A DNA stretch of 56,195 nt from Pseudomonas defluvii (GTDB taxonomy: Bacteria; Pseudomonadota; Gammaproteobacteria; Pseudomonadales; Pseudomonadaceae), in assembly GCF_001695625.1 (NCBI RefSeq), contig NZ_MBPN01000025.1:1-56195 (forward strand), written 5' to 3'. Under the pieces are notes generated by a model. It was not told the origin of the DNA and searched no databases. It saw only the letters and a program-made list of their open reading frames with translations. How positions within the stretch are numbered: the first letter of the stretch is position 1; every line of letters begins with the position of its first letter. Positions 8,856 to 19,162 of the stretch are shown here, in pieces. A program made the position numbers and the translations under genes.

Positions 8856-9356
8856 TCAAAACCCCAGCGCCAGCGTCTGCCTGCCTTCCAGTGCCAACAG
8901 GAACTGCTTGGCCGCCAACCCACCGGCATAGCCGGTCAAACTGCCCGAGGCGCCAATCACCCGGTGGCAAGGGACAATGACCGAAATCGGATTCTTGCCG
9001 TTGGCTGCCCCTACGGCGCGCACCGCTTTCGGGCAGCCAATCTGCCGGGCGATGTCACTGTAGCTACGGGTTTCGCCAAACGGGATCGTCAACAGCGCTT
9101 GCCAGACCTTGCATTGAAACTCAGTACCGACAAAGTCGAGGTCCAACTCAAAGCGCTTTCGTGTACCGGCGAAGTACTCACCGAGCTGCCGCTCGGTGGC
9201 CAGCAACACCGGGTTTTCAAGCGCCTCACGCACGGCACTCAAGAGAACCCGATTGGGCTTCTCGTTTTCCCAGAGCACTGCGGCGAGCCCGGAGGCGCTT
9301 GCAATCAGGGTCAATTGGCCGACAGGTGAACCCATCATCTTGAATACGTAGGACAT
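8856..9356 (-). CDS. ogt: Methylated-DNA-[protein]-cysteine S-methyltransferase
   Basis: A suicide DNA-repair protein that moves alkyl groups from O6-alkylguanine to its own cysteine. The 166-residue product has the N-terminal ribonuclease-like domain and the C-terminal winged-helix domain with the active-site motif 'VPCHRVIG'. The arginine-finger and HTH region is 'AVRAVGAANGKNP', and 'GYAGGLAAKQFLLALE' closes the domain. The start at 9356 (MSYVFKMMGSPVG) fits the family better than an ATG 21 bases upstream. There is no Ada regulatory domain, so it is the constitutive Ogt type. It is divergent from the RTX protease gene, with 186 bp between starts. Confidence 0.93.
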   Translation of the reverse strand: MSYVFKMMGSPVGQLTLIASASGLAAVLWENEKPNRVLLSAVREALENPVLLATERQLGEYFAGTRKRFELDLDFVGTEFQCKVWQALLTIPFGETRSYSDIARQIGCPKAVRAVGAANGKNPISVIVPCHRVIGASGSLTGYAGGLAAKQFLLALEGRQTLALGF

Positions 9357-9542
9357 GCCCTGAATTCCATAAATCATCGTGAGGTCAGCAGCGCATCCCC
9401 ATCTGAAGGCTCCAGATGAAATTCGCGTTTTTTTGACGCCAAATTAACCAACTCGCCTGTATCAACGCTACAGATTCTGATAAAAAGCGCGATACCGTAG
9501 CGGCCACCCAAGGAAAGGCCGCCGTTCGCCCAGGAAGCTAAA

Positions 9543-12500
9543 ATGCCCAGTCCACTCGGTTACTCCTCTGTCTGGTACGCCTCTCTCAGCAACAACGTCC
9601 AGCTCAACAGCCTTTTGTTTGGTACTGCCTGGGGCAACGGCGCGAGTACGACGAACCTGACGTACAGTTTCATCAATCCATACGTCTCGCTTTTCGCCCG
9701 CAGCTACACGTACGACAACGAGTACCAGGCAAGCTATGCCCTGACCGCGCCGCAACAGGCCGCTGTCTCCAGCGCCCTGAACAACTGGTCTGCGGTGGCC
9801 AACATCAAGTTTACCCAGGTCAAGGAAACTGCGAGCAACGTCGGCGACCTGCGTTTTGGCGGTTACGCCTACATGAGTGACGACACCGCGGCCTGGGCCT
9901 ACTTTCCTGACAGAGCGCCCAGTGCTGGCGATGTCTGGATCGGGCCAGCAACCAACAACAAGGCGCCGGTCAAGGGCACCTATGACTACATGACCTTTGT
10001 GCATGAGATTGGCCATGCACTTGGCCTGAAACACCCCTTCAGCACCAGTGCCTACAACTACACCGTACTGGCGCCAGAGCTCGACGATGTCCACTACACC
10101 CTGATGAGCTACAACAACGCCTATTCCTTTGAGCCCACCTCGCCCATGTTGCTGGACATCCTGGCGATCCAGAAGCTCTATGGCGCAAATACCCAATGGC
10201 AAACCGGTAACAACACCTACCAGTGGGGCGCCGACCAATCAGTCTTCGAAACCCTCTGGGATGCCGGCGGCATCGATACCCTTGACGCGAGCAACCAGAA
10301 AGCCTCGGTGCTGCTCAATCTGAATGAAGGCCAGTTCAGCAACATCGGCAAGGCCTTCTATGACCCGAGCGGAGCTGCCATCAACAACGGGCTGGCTATC
10401 GCCTATGGCGCAAAAATCGAAAACGCCACGGGGTCGGCCTTTGGCGACACCCTGATTGGCAACGCCCTGAACAACGTGCTGGATGGTCGTGGCGGCAGCG
10501 ACACAATGATCGGCGGTTCGGGAAACGACACCTATATTGTCGACAACGTCGGCGATATCGTCAGTGAAACCAGCACCCTGAGCAGTGAGATCGACACCGT
10601 TCTCTCCTCAGTCAGTTACGCCCTGAGCGCCAACATTGAAGTGCTGACGCTCACCGGTAAAGCCAGCAGCAACGGCACTGGCAACGCACTCAATAACCGC
10701 ATCACCGGTAACGCCGGAGCGAACGTGCTGGACGGCGGTGCCGGGGTCGACACCTTGATCGGTGGCACCGGCAACGACACCTACGTGGTCGACAACAGCG
10801 CCGACATCATCATTGAAACCAGCACCTTGGCCAGCGAGATCGACACCGTTCGTGCCTCAGTGAGCTGGACCCTGGGCGCCAACCTGGAAAACCTTACCCT
10901 GACGGGCAGCGGTAACCTCAACGGCACCGGCAACACCCGCAACAACGTGCTGACCGGTAACAGTGCCAACAACACCCTGAACGGTGGCGCAGGCAATGAC
11001 CAACTCAATGGCGGGGCGGGCAATGACCTACTCGAGGGTGGCCTGGGTGCCGATACCCTCAGTGGCGGCCTTGGCAATGACATCTATGTGATCGACAACA
11101 TCGCCGACAAGGTCATCGAGGCCAGCAACGAAGGCCGCGACCTGGTCCGCAGCAGCATCAGCTACACCCTGGCCGCCAACGTCGAAGACGGCCTGCTGGT
11201 GGGCAGCGGCGCGCTCAAGCTGGTGGGCAACGCGCTGAACAACACCCTGACCGGCAACGGTGGCGCCAACGTGCTGGACGGCGCTGGCGGTGCCGATGTC
11301 CTCGACGGAGGCGCTGGCAACGACACCTACTACATCGATAATCTCGCGGACACCGTCATCGAACGAGGCGCCTCGCCAACCGAGATCGACAATGTCTTTT
11401 CAACAGTGAGCTGGACCCTGGGCGCCAACCTGGAGAACCTGACCCTCACCGGCCTGGCTGCGATCAACGGCACCGGCAACGCACTCAACAACCGCATCAC
11501 CGGCAATGCCGGAGCAAACATCCTGGACGGCGGTGCCGGGATCGACACCCTGACCGGTGGCACCGGCAACGATACCTACGTGGTCGACAACCTGCGCGAT
11601 GTCATCATCGAAAAAAGCACCTCTGCCAGTGAAATCGACACGGTTCGCACTTCAGTTAACTGGACCCTGGGCGCCAACCTGGAAAACCTCGTGCTCACCG
11701 GCAGCAGTAACCTCAGCGGGACCGGCAACACGCGCAACAACGTGCTGACCGGCAACGCAGGCGACAACCTGCTAAACGGCGGTGCGGGTGCCGATACCCT
11801 CAGCGGCGGCCTCGGCAATGACATCTATGTGGTCGACAACATCGCTGACACAGTCATTGAGGCCAGCGGCCAAGGCCGCGACCTGGTGCGCAGCAGCGTC
11901 AGCTACACCCTTGCCGCCAACGTTGAAGACGGCGCGCTGCTGGGTAGTGGCGCACTCAAGCTGACCGGCAACACACTGAACAACACCCTGACGGGCAACA
12001 GCGGCGCCAACCTGCTCAACGGCGCTGGCGGTACCGATACCCTCGACGGCGGTGCAGGTAACGACACCTATTACGTCGACAGCACCGACGACCTCATCAT
12101 TGAACGAGGAACATCGCTCAAGGAAATCGACAGCGTCTTCTCTTCGGTCAATTGGACCTTGGGCGCCAACCTGGAAAACCTGACGCTCACCGGCAGTGCC
12201 AACCTGAACGGCGCCGGCAATACCCTCAACAACCGCATCACCGGCAACGCAGGTGACAACCTGCTGGACGGTGGCGCAGGTATCGACACCCTGATCGGTG
12301 GTACCGGCAACGACACTTATGTGGTCGACAACCTGCGCGACACCCTCGTTGAAACCAGCACCCTGCCCCGCGAGATCGATACCGTGCGCGCTTCGGTCAA
12401 CTGGACCCTGGGTGCCAACCTGGAGAACCTGACCCTTACCGGCAGTGCCAACCTAAACGGCACCGGCAACGGACTCAACAACGTGTTGATCGGCAACAGC

Positions 12501-12911
12501 GCCAACAACACCCTGAACGGTGGTGCAGGCAATGACCAACTCAATGGCGGGGCGGGCAACGACCTGCTGATCGGCAGCCTCGGCACCGACACACTCACTG
12601 GCGGCAGCGGCGCCGACCGGTTCGTTTTCAACCTGCTGAACGAGTTGGGCAAAGGCAACGCACGCGACGTCATCACCGACTTCAACAGCAGCGAAGGCGA
12701 CAAGATCGACCTGTCGAAGCTCGACGCCAACGTCCTCGCCAAAGGCATCAACACCTTCAGCTTCATTGGTGCCGATGCATTCAGCGCCGCCGGGCAAGTG
12801 CGCTTTGTCGATCACATCCTCTACGGCAACGTCAACGCCACCCCGGACGCTGACTTCGAGATTCACCTGGTGGGCGTCAACAGCTTCAGTGCGCAGGATA
12901 TGATTGGCTGA
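9543..12911 (+). CDS. Giant RTX serralysin-like metalloprotease
   Basis: A 1122-residue protein, probably secreted by a type I system: there is no N-terminal signal peptide. The N-terminal M10 catalytic domain (about 1-215) has the zinc motif HEIGHALGLKH with ligands His154, His158 and His164, catalytic Glu155, and a Met-turn 'LMSYN' (Met188, Tyr190). The M10 C-terminal linker then leads into about 750 residues of RTX nonapeptides (GGxGxDxLx, many as 'GGAGNDQLN') alternating with beta-rich 'TLGANLENLTLTG' linkers. The C-terminus ends in 'FEIHLVGVNSFSAQDMIG', a typical type I signal region. Classical serralysins are near 480 residues, so the repeat region is greatly enlarged. No ABC/MFP/TolC exporter genes or inhibitor gene are in the window. 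The start has AGGAAG 5 bases upstream. Confidence 0.92.
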   Translation: MPSPLGYSSVWYASLSNNVQLNSLLFGTAWGNGASTTNLTYSFINPYVSLFARSYTYDNEYQASYALTAPQQAAVSSALNNWSAVANIKFTQVKETASNVGDLRFGGYAYMSDDTAAWAYFPDRAPSAGDVWIGPATNNKAPVKGTYDYMTFVHEIGHALGLKHPFSTSAYNYTVLAPELDDVHYTLMSYNNAYSFEPTSPMLLDILAIQKLYGANTQWQTGNNTYQWGADQSVFETLWDAGGIDTLDASNQKASVLLNLNEGQFSNIGKAFYDPSGAAINNGLAIAYGAKIENATGSAFGDTLIGNALNNVLDGRGGSDTMIGGSGNDTYIVDNVGDIVSETSTLSSEIDTVLSSVSYALSANIEVLTLTGKASSNGTGNALNNRITGNAGANVLDGGAGVDTLIGGTGNDTYVVDNSADIIIETSTLASEIDTVRASVSWTLGANLENLTLTGSGNLNGTGNTRNNVLTGNSANNTLNGGAGNDQLNGGAGNDLLEGGLGADTLSGGLGNDIYVIDNIADKVIEASNEGRDLVRSSISYTLAANVEDGLLVGSGALKLVGNALNNTLTGNGGANVLDGAGGADVLDGGAGNDTYYIDNLADTVIERGASPTEIDNVFSTVSWTLGANLENLTLTGLAAINGTGNALNNRITGNAGANILDGGAGIDTLTGGTGNDTYVVDNLRDVIIEKSTSASEIDTVRTSVNWTLGANLENLVLTGSSNLSGTGNTRNNVLTGNAGDNLLNGGAGADTLSGGLGNDIYVVDNIADTVIEASGQGRDLVRSSVSYTLAANVEDGALLGSGALKLTGNTLNNTLTGNSGANLLNGAGGTDTLDGGAGNDTYYVDSTDDLIIERGTSLKEIDSVFSSVNWTLGANLENLTLTGSANLNGAGNTLNNRITGNAGDNLLDGGAGIDTLIGGTGNDTYVVDNLRDTLVETSTLPREIDTVRASVNWTLGANLENLTLTGSANLNGTGNGLNNVLIGNSANNTLNGGAGNDQLNGGAGNDLLIGSLGTDTLTGGSGADRFVFNLLNELGKGNARDVITDFNSSEGDKIDLSKLDANVLAKGINTFSFIGADAFSAAGQVRFVDHILYGNVNATPDADFEIHLVGVNSFSAQDMIG
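10440..12600 (+). repeat. Higher-order tandem repeat inside the RTX gene
   Basis: Eight modules, each a beta-linker plus RTX nonapeptides, follow one another. Their linkers fall into three kinds. Kind A is 'EIDTVRASVxWTLGANLENL', kind B is 'GRDLVRSSxSYTLAANVEDG', and kind C is 'EIDxVFSxVxWTLGANLENL'. After a divergent first module the order is A-B-C-A-B-C-A. The A linkers begin at 10836, 11631 and 12372, giving periods of 795 and 741 bp (265 and 247 residues). The 54-bp difference equals two nonapeptides that are present after the first A linker and absent after the second. This indicates duplication of a three-module block. Confidence 0.8.
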
Positions 12912-12925
12912 TACCGGCACACGCT

Positions 12926-12956
12926 ACTGCGGGCGCATGTTCAGGGCGCCCGCAGT
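12926..12956 (+). terminator. Hairpin downstream of the RTX gene
   Basis: ACTGCGGGCGC (12926-12936) pairs perfectly with GCGCCCGCAGT (12946-12956) across a 9-base loop, 14 bases after the RTX stop codon. There is no T-tract, so it may act as a stem that protects the mRNA end or as a weak terminator. Confidence 0.5.
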
Positions 12957-13060
12957 GCATCCCGCCCCCAACCTGTGGCAAACAAGGTACATTGACACCA
13001 AATCGCCATCAGCAATGCCGGCATGGAGCGACCAGGCTGGCGAGACAGGGAACCGGGTAA

Positions 13061-15436
13061 ATGGACAAAAAGTCCCTCTCCGAACGTGACATCTGTACCA
13101 AATTCATCACCCCCGCCATTGAGCAGGCGGGATGGGACATCAAAAAGCAGGTACGCGAAGAGGTCAGCTTTACCAAGGGCCGCATCATCGTTCGCGGCAA
13201 GCTGCACAGCCGAGGAGAGTCCCGGCGGGCCGACTTCATCCTCTACCATCAAGCCAACTTGCCCATTGCAGTCATCGAAGCGAAGGACAACAAGCACGCT
13301 ATCGGCTCTGGCATGCAGCAAGCATTGGGGTATGCCGAGGCGCTGGATGTGCCGTTCGTGTTCTCGAGCAATGGCGACGGCTTCCTGTTCCATGACCGCA
13401 GCCGCACCGGCCAGCAGATTGAAACCGAACTCACCCTTGAACAATTTCCTAGCCCTGCCGAGCTGTGGCAGCGCTACTGCCAGTGGAAAGGCCTGGTAGG
13501 CGATGCGCCAGCAAAAGTCCAAGCGCCTTACTACGACGACGGCTCTGGCCGAATGCCCCGCTACTACCAAACCAACGCCATCAACCGCACCGTCGAGGCC
13601 GTCGCACGCGGGCAAGACCGCATTCTCTTGGTCATGGCCACCGGTACGGGTAAAACCTACACCGCCTTCCAGATCATCTGGCGCCTGTGGAAGTCCAAAC
13701 AGAAGAAACGCATTCTGTTCCTGGCTGACCGCAACATTTTGGTCGACCAAACCAAGAGCAACGACTTCAAACCGTTTGGCCCGGCCATGACCAAGATCGC
13801 CAGGCGCCAGATCGACACCTCCTACGAGATCTACCTGTCGCTCTATCAGGCCGTCACCGGCGCCGAAGAAGAGATGAACGTTTACAAGCAGTTCTCCCGT
13901 GACTTCTTCGACCTGATCGTGATCGACGAATGTCACCGTGGCAGCGCCGCCGAAGATGCCGCCTGGCGGGAAATTCTCGACTACTTCTCCAAGGCTACCC
14001 ATATCGGCCTTACCGCTACGCCGAAGGAAACCAAAGAGGTGTCAAACATCACCTACTTCGGCGAACCGGTGTACAGCTATACCCTCAAGCAAGGCATCGA
14101 AGACGGCTTCCTCGCGCCCTACAAAGTGGTGCGCATCGACTTTGACAAAGACCTGCAAGGCTGGCGCCCCCCCAAGGGCATGCTCGACAAGAATGGCGAG
14201 CTGATCGAAGACCGTATTTACAACCTCAAGGATATGGACCGCACCCTGGTCATCGAGGCCCGCACCCAACTGGTCGCGCAGAAGGTTTCCGCGTTTCTCA
14301 AGGCCACCGATCCGTTCCAGAAAACCATCGTCTTCTGCGACGACATCAACCACGCCGAGCGCATGCGTCAGGCCCTGGTCAACCTCAACCCCGAGCGCGT
14401 GGCCGAGAACCGCAAATACGTCATGCGCATCACCGGTGATGACCAGGAAGGCAAAGCCGAGCTGGATAACTTCATCAACCCTGAAGCGCGCTACCCGGTC
14501 ATCGCCACCACCAGCAAATTGATGACCACTGGCGTTGATGCCCAGACCTGCAAACTGATCGTGCTCGACCAGCACATCAGGTCGATGACCGAGTTCAAAC
14601 AGATCATTGGCCGTGGCACCCGTATCAACGAAGAGTTCGACAAGTACTGGTTCACCATCATGGACTTCAAGAAAGCCACCGAACTGTTCGCAGACCCCGC
14701 ATTTGATGGCGACCCCGTGGTCATCTACGTACCGGGTGACAATGAATCCCCCGTTCCGCCCGATGAACCGCTGGATGATCAAGGTGAGCACGACGACCCC
14801 ACCACTACCGGTAGCGGCGATGACGTGTTTGGCCCTTTCGACGACGATGAAGGTGGCACAAAACGTGTCAAATACGTGGTCGATAACATTCCGGTGTATG
14901 TGCTTGCCGAGCGTGTTCAATACTACGGCCCGGACGGCAAGCTGATCACCGAATCGCTGCACGACTACACCCGCACCTGCGTGCAAAAACAGTTTGCCTC
15001 GCTGGATGACTTCCTGCGCCGCTGGAGTGACGCCGAGCAGAAAAAGGTCATCATCGAGGAAATGGCCGCCCAAGGCGTGATGTGGGAGGCCTTGGCCGAA
15101 GAAGTGGAAAAGAAACAGGGCAAGCAACTCGACCCCTTCGACCTGATCTGCCACGTGGCCTTCGACCAACCGGCCCTGTCGCGCAAAGAGCGCGCCGAAC
15201 AGGTAAAAAAGCGCAACTACTTCGGCAAGTACCAGGGCGCAGCGCGCCAGGTACTGGAAGCGTTGCTCGACAAGTATGCCGACACCGGCATCGAACACAT
15301 CGAGGATGTGAAAATCCTGTGCAACGCCCCCTTCAGCAACCTGGGCACGCCGATGGAGCTTATCAACGTGTTCGGTAACCGAACGGGTTACGAGAAAGCC
15401 GTTCACGAACTGGAAGAAGCGCTCTACGCCAGTTAA
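13061..15436 (+). CDS. hsdR: Type I restriction enzyme, R subunit (translocase/nuclease)
   Basis: The motor and cleavage subunit of a type I restriction-modification complex. Its 791 residues begin with a PD-(D/E)xK nuclease domain: Asp58 in 'RRADFILY' and Glu73-x-Lys75 in 'AVIEAKD'. The superfamily 2 helicase core has Walker A 'ATGTGKT' (193-199), a DECH box (289-292), motif III 'GLTATP' and motif VI 'QIIGRGTRI'. A C-terminal helical domain that contacts the methylase follows, after an acidic linker near residues 560-600. The size and the gene order R-M-S suit the type IB (EcoAI) family. The ribosome site is weak. It is the first gene of the hsd operon, 81 bp before hsdM. Confidence 0.96.
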   Translation: MDKKSLSERDICTKFITPAIEQAGWDIKKQVREEVSFTKGRIIVRGKLHSRGESRRADFILYHQANLPIAVIEAKDNKHAIGSGMQQALGYAEALDVPFVFSSNGDGFLFHDRSRTGQQIETELTLEQFPSPAELWQRYCQWKGLVGDAPAKVQAPYYDDGSGRMPRYYQTNAINRTVEAVARGQDRILLVMATGTGKTYTAFQIIWRLWKSKQKKRILFLADRNILVDQTKSNDFKPFGPAMTKIARRQIDTSYEIYLSLYQAVTGAEEEMNVYKQFSRDFFDLIVIDECHRGSAAEDAAWREILDYFSKATHIGLTATPKETKEVSNITYFGEPVYSYTLKQGIEDGFLAPYKVVRIDFDKDLQGWRPPKGMLDKNGELIEDRIYNLKDMDRTLVIEARTQLVAQKVSAFLKATDPFQKTIVFCDDINHAERMRQALVNLNPERVAENRKYVMRITGDDQEGKAELDNFINPEARYPVIATTSKLMTTGVDAQTCKLIVLDQHIRSMTEFKQIIGRGTRINEEFDKYWFTIMDFKKATELFADPAFDGDPVVIYVPGDNESPVPPDEPLDDQGEHDDPTTTGSGDDVFGPFDDDEGGTKRVKYVVDNIPVYVLAERVQYYGPDGKLITESLHDYTRTCVQKQFASLDDFLRRWSDAEQKKVIIEEMAAQGVMWEALAEEVEKKQGKQLDPFDLICHVAFDQPALSRKERAEQVKKRNYFGKYQGAARQVLEALLDKYADTGIEHIEDVKILCNAPFSNLGTPMELINVFGNRTGYEKAVHELEEALYAS

Positions 15437-15517
15437 GGTAACGCCCCGCGTTTTGGCGTAGGCCGCCCTGCGTGCCTACGCCCTCCCCCTGTTTTGCAGC
15501 ACACCAGCGAGATTTAC

Positions 15518-16987
15518 ATGTCGATCAGCAGCACCATCAAATCCATCCAGGACATCATGCGCAAAGACGTTGGCGTCGACGGCGATGCGCAACGTATTGG
15601 CCAACTGGTCTGGCTGCTGTTCCTGAAAATCTTCGACGACCGCGAACTGGAATGGGAGCTGATGGACGACAACTACCGCTCGCCCATCCCCACAAGCTGC
15701 CGCTGGCGCACCTGGGCCGCCGACCCGGAAGGCATGACCGGCGACACGTTGAAAGACTTCATCGACAACAACCTGTTCCCGCAACTGCAGAACCTGCAGG
15801 AGTACAGCACCACACCCTCGGCGTTCGTGGTGCTTAGCGTATTTGAAGATGCCTACAACTACATGAAGTCCGGCCAGTTGCTGCGCCAGGTGATCAACAA
15901 GATCCAGGAAGGCGTGGACTTCAACAAGGCCCAAGAGCGCCATGAGTTCGGCAACCTCTACGAGCAACTGCTGCGTGACCTGCAGAACGCCGGTAACGCC
16001 GGCGAGTTCTACACCCCGCGCCCGGTCACCGAATTCATGGTGCGCATGGTCGACCCCAAGCTGGATGAAAAGGTCATGGACCCGGCCTGCGGTACCGGCG
16101 GCTTCCTCACCTGTGCCATTGAGCACAAACGCAGCCGCTATGTAAAAACCGCCGAAGACGAACGCACCCTGCAAGCCAGCATCTTCGGCGTGGAGAAAAA
16201 GCCGCTGCCGCACCTGCTGGCCACCACCAACATGATCCTGCACGGCATCGAAGTGCCCAGCCAGATCCGACACGACAACACCCTGAGCAAGCCGCTGATC
16301 AGTTGGGGCCCAAGCGAGCGCGTGCATTGCATCGTCGCCAACCCGCCGTTCGGCGGCATGGAAGAAGACGGCATCGAAACCAACTTCCCCACCGCCTTCC
16401 GCACCCGCGAAACTGCCGACCTGTTCCTGGTGCTGATCATGCAGTTGCTTAAAGACGGTGGCCGCGCCGCCGTGGTGCTGCCCGATGGCTTCCTGTTCGG
16501 CGAAGGCATCAAGAGCCGCATCAAGGAAAAGCTGCTCACCGAGTGCAACCTGCACACCATCGTTCGCCTGCCCAATGGCGTGTTCAACCCCTACACCAGC
16601 ATCAAGACCAACCTGTTGTTCTTCACCAAAGGCACACCGACCAAGCACGTGTGGTTCTACGAACACCAGTACCCGGCAGGCGTGAAGAACTACTCCAAAA
16701 CCCGCCCCATGCGCCTCGAAGAATTCGCCGTGGAAGAAGCCTGGTGGGGCAATGAAGCCGATGGTTTTGCCGCTCGGGTAGAAAACGAATTTGCCTGGAA
16801 AGTCAGCGTCGACGAACTGCAAGCGCGCAACTGGAACCTGGACTGCAAAAACCCGCATGTCGGCGAGCAAATCAGCCACGACCCGGACGAACTGCTGCGT
16901 AACTACGCCCAGCTACAAGGCGAAATCAGCGACCTGCGCGACCAACTCAAAGCCGTACTGACCGAAGCCCTGGAGCGCCAGGTATGA
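15518..16987 (+). CDS. hsdM: Type I restriction-modification DNA methyltransferase, M subunit
   Basis: The adenine-N6 methyltransferase subunit, used for both protection and the restriction complex. The 489-residue protein has an N-terminal HsdM helical domain (about 1-130), an AdoMet-binding motif I 'DPACGTGGFL' (188-197) and catalytic motif IV 'NPPF' (275-278), the expected type for N6-adenine methylation. The ATG at 15518 (MSISSTIKSIQDIMRKD) is chosen over one 24 bases upstream because it matches family N-termini and has GAG nearby. The stop overlaps the hsdS start (ATGA), so M and S are translationally coupled, which fits their M2S1 stoichiometry. Confidence 0.96.
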   Translation: MSISSTIKSIQDIMRKDVGVDGDAQRIGQLVWLLFLKIFDDRELEWELMDDNYRSPIPTSCRWRTWAADPEGMTGDTLKDFIDNNLFPQLQNLQEYSTTPSAFVVLSVFEDAYNYMKSGQLLRQVINKIQEGVDFNKAQERHEFGNLYEQLLRDLQNAGNAGEFYTPRPVTEFMVRMVDPKLDEKVMDPACGTGGFLTCAIEHKRSRYVKTAEDERTLQASIFGVEKKPLPHLLATTNMILHGIEVPSQIRHDNTLSKPLISWGPSERVHCIVANPPFGGMEEDGIETNFPTAFRTRETADLFLVLIMQLLKDGGRAAVVLPDGFLFGEGIKSRIKEKLLTECNLHTIVRLPNGVFNPYTSIKTNLLFFTKGTPTKHVWFYEHQYPAGVKNYSKTRPMRLEEFAVEEAWWGNEADGFAARVENEFAWKVSVDELQARNWNLDCKNPHVGEQISHDPDELLRNYAQLQGEISDLRDQLKAVLTEALERQV

Positions 16988-18714
16988 CCGCGCTGCTGAC
17001 CGACAATCTGCCCCTGCTGGCCGGTGCGCCGAATGGCATCAAGAAGCTGCGTGAGTTGATTCTGGAATTGGCCGTGCGCGGCAAGTTGGTACCGCAAGAT
17101 CCCAGTGATGAGCCGGCCGGTGAGTTGCTTAAGCGGATTGCTGAGGAAAAGGCGCGGTTGGTGGCTGAGGGGAAGATTAAGAAGCAGAAGCCATTGGCGG
17201 AGATTGCGAAAGAGGAAACACCTTTTGTCATACCCACTCATTGGGAGTGGGTACGGCTTGATTCACTGCTTAAGAAAATTGGGGCTGGTAGCACTCCATT
17301 AGGTGGGAAACAGGCTTACGTAGCTGACGGGGTCAAATTTCTTCGATCTCAGAACGTTTGGAATGAAGGACTTCGCCTTAATGACGTTGCTTTCATACCT
17401 GAAGCAACACACCAAAAAATGTCGGGAACACATGTTGAAGCAGGTGACCTGCTTTTCAATATCACAGGTGCGTCCATTGGGCGCTGCGCCACAGTTCCTT
17501 CTGACTTTGATACGGGTAACGTTAGTCAGCACGTAACTATTATTCGGCCAGTTTCAAGCGACTCTCAGCCGTTCCTTCATGTGGTGCTGGTCTCGCAACT
17601 GGTCCAGCAGACCGTAATGGATGTGCAGGTCGGCGTTTCGCGTGAAGGTCTCAGCATTGGGAAACTGGCCCAGTTTCTAATACCTTTCCCGCCGCTCGCA
17701 GAACAACGCCGCATCGTCGCCAAAGTCGATGAGCTGATGGCCCTGTGCGACAGCCTGGAAGCCCAGCAGGCCGATGCCGAAAGCGCCCACGCCCAACTGG
17801 TACAAGCACTGCTCGACAGCCTGACCCAAGCCAGCGACGCCAACGACTTCGCCGCCAGTTGGCAACGCTTGGCCGAACACTTCCAAACCCTGTTCACTAC
17901 CGAACCCAGCATCGACGCCCTCAAACAAACCCTGCTGCAACTGGCCGTGATGGGGAAACTGGTGCCGCAAGACCCGAGTGATGAGCCGGCCAGTGATCTG
18001 CTTAAGCGCATCATGAGCGAGAAGAGTCAGTTGGTTGCTGAAGGGCAGACCAAGAAGCAAACGCTACTTGCAGAGAGTGAGGAAGAGAAAAAGCCGTTTG
18101 CGGTTCCGAAAGCATGGAAATGGTGCCGTGTAAGTGATCTTATTTCCATAAAGCATGGTTATGCTTTTTCGAGCTCATATTTTTGCGAGTCAGTCTCACC
18201 ATACGTCCTGACCACACCAGGTAATTTTTTTGAGGTGGGTGGATTTCGGGATCGAGGTGATCGTACAAAATACTACTGCGGCCCGGTTGATCAAGAGTTT
18301 GTTCTTAATCCCGGCGATCTTATTGTTGCAATGACTGAGCAGGCTGCGGGGCTTCTTGGAAGTGCAGCTCTTGTTCCGAATGACGGAAAGAGCTATTTAC
18401 ATAATCAACGCTTGGGGAAGCTTCTTTTTGATAGTGAAATTGTTTCTTCTGGATATATTTTCCACTACTTCAATGGGGCATATCTCAGATCGTGCGTTGC
18501 TGATAGCTCGACTGGAATGAAAGTTAAGCATACATCCCCAGGAAAAATCGGAGCCGTCTTTTTCCCCCTCCCTCCACTTGTCGAACAACACCGCATCGTC
18601 GCCAAAGTCGACCAACTAATGGCTCTCTGTGACCAACTGAAAACCTGCCTAACCCAGGCAAGCCAGATCAATGAGCAGTTGGCTAGCACCCTTGTTGAAC
18701 AGGCGGTGACGTAA
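16984..18714 (+). CDS. hsdS: Type I restriction-modification specificity subunit
   Basis: The 576-residue subunit that recognises the bipartite DNA target. Two target recognition domains (TRD1 about residues 85-240, TRD2 about 380-530) are each preceded by a conserved segment: 'LAVRGKLVPQDPSDEPAG' at about residue 30 and 'LAVMGKLVPQDPSDEPAS' at about residue 320. Each is followed by a conserved helix beginning 'EQxRIVAKVDxLMALCD'. This gives the typical internal symmetry of a two-half S subunit. The DNA of both TRDs is visibly richer in A+T than the flanking conserved segments, as expected for exchanged recognition modules. The target sequence cannot be read from the protein by eye. Confidence 0.95.
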   Translation: MTALLTDNLPLLAGAPNGIKKLRELILELAVRGKLVPQDPSDEPAGELLKRIAEEKARLVAEGKIKKQKPLAEIAKEETPFVIPTHWEWVRLDSLLKKIGAGSTPLGGKQAYVADGVKFLRSQNVWNEGLRLNDVAFIPEATHQKMSGTHVEAGDLLFNITGASIGRCATVPSDFDTGNVSQHVTIIRPVSSDSQPFLHVVLVSQLVQQTVMDVQVGVSREGLSIGKLAQFLIPFPPLAEQRRIVAKVDELMALCDSLEAQQADAESAHAQLVQALLDSLTQASDANDFAASWQRLAEHFQTLFTTEPSIDALKQTLLQLAVMGKLVPQDPSDEPASDLLKRIMSEKSQLVAEGQTKKQTLLAESEEEKKPFAVPKAWKWCRVSDLISIKHGYAFSSSYFCESVSPYVLTTPGNFFEVGGFRDRGDRTKYYCGPVDQEFVLNPGDLIVAMTEQAAGLLGSAALVPNDGKSYLHNQRLGKLLFDSEIVSSGYIFHYFNGAYLRSCVADSSTGMKVKHTSPGKIGAVFFPLPPLVEQHRIVAKVDQLMALCDQLKTCLTQASQINEQLASTLVEQAVT

Positions 18715-18902
18715 TAGACGATACCTTCAACATTCAGTGCGACGAGTACTGCCACTTGGCGAGTAATGGTTAAATCCAAGAGGCATAGCGAGGAAAATTA
18801 AGCAGCTCGCGCCCTCCGTAGTAGGACATGGCCGTTACTCAAGGCATATACGGCAATGGTCGGGCAGGAAAACTGTCAGGTCAGGGGATTGCTGGAGCTG
18901 GA

Positions 18903-18957
18903 AACAAAAACCCCCGCGTAAGCTCACTAGGAACCAAGAGGCGGGGGCCGTGTTGGG
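18903..18957 (-). terminator. Strong minus-strand intrinsic terminator without an assigned gene
   Basis: On the minus strand CCCCCGC and GCGGGGG (plus-strand arms 18941-18947 and 18911-18917) form a stem followed directly by TTTTTGTTTCC. It would end a leftward transcript, yet no leftward protein gene lies to its right before the kinase genes, which read away through other signals. It could belong to a small RNA. Confidence 0.55.
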
Positions 18958-19162
18958 GCTAATGTATGCGCCACACGCAAAATGGGCAAGTTTCAGGTAA
19001 CCCATCACTGCTCAACCCACCTTGTCCCCCTCCCCCAACCCCGCTAACATCACCCAGTCGCTGCCAATTCAGCGACCGGGACTGCAAGCCCGGCAAGCAA
19101 AAGGCGCATTCCGCCACCACCCGAGTTATCGGCGCTTTCTCGTGCCGTTGATTCTGCTTTGT

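Noticed and set aside
9457..9473. CTG...CAG element between ogt and the RTX gene that resembles a LexA box
   Set aside because: The spacing between CTG and CAG is 11 bases, not the 10 required, and the flanks do not match.
12453..12920. Long antisense open frames opposite the RTX repeats
   Set aside because: They arise from the biased repeat codons on the plus strand and have no domain content.
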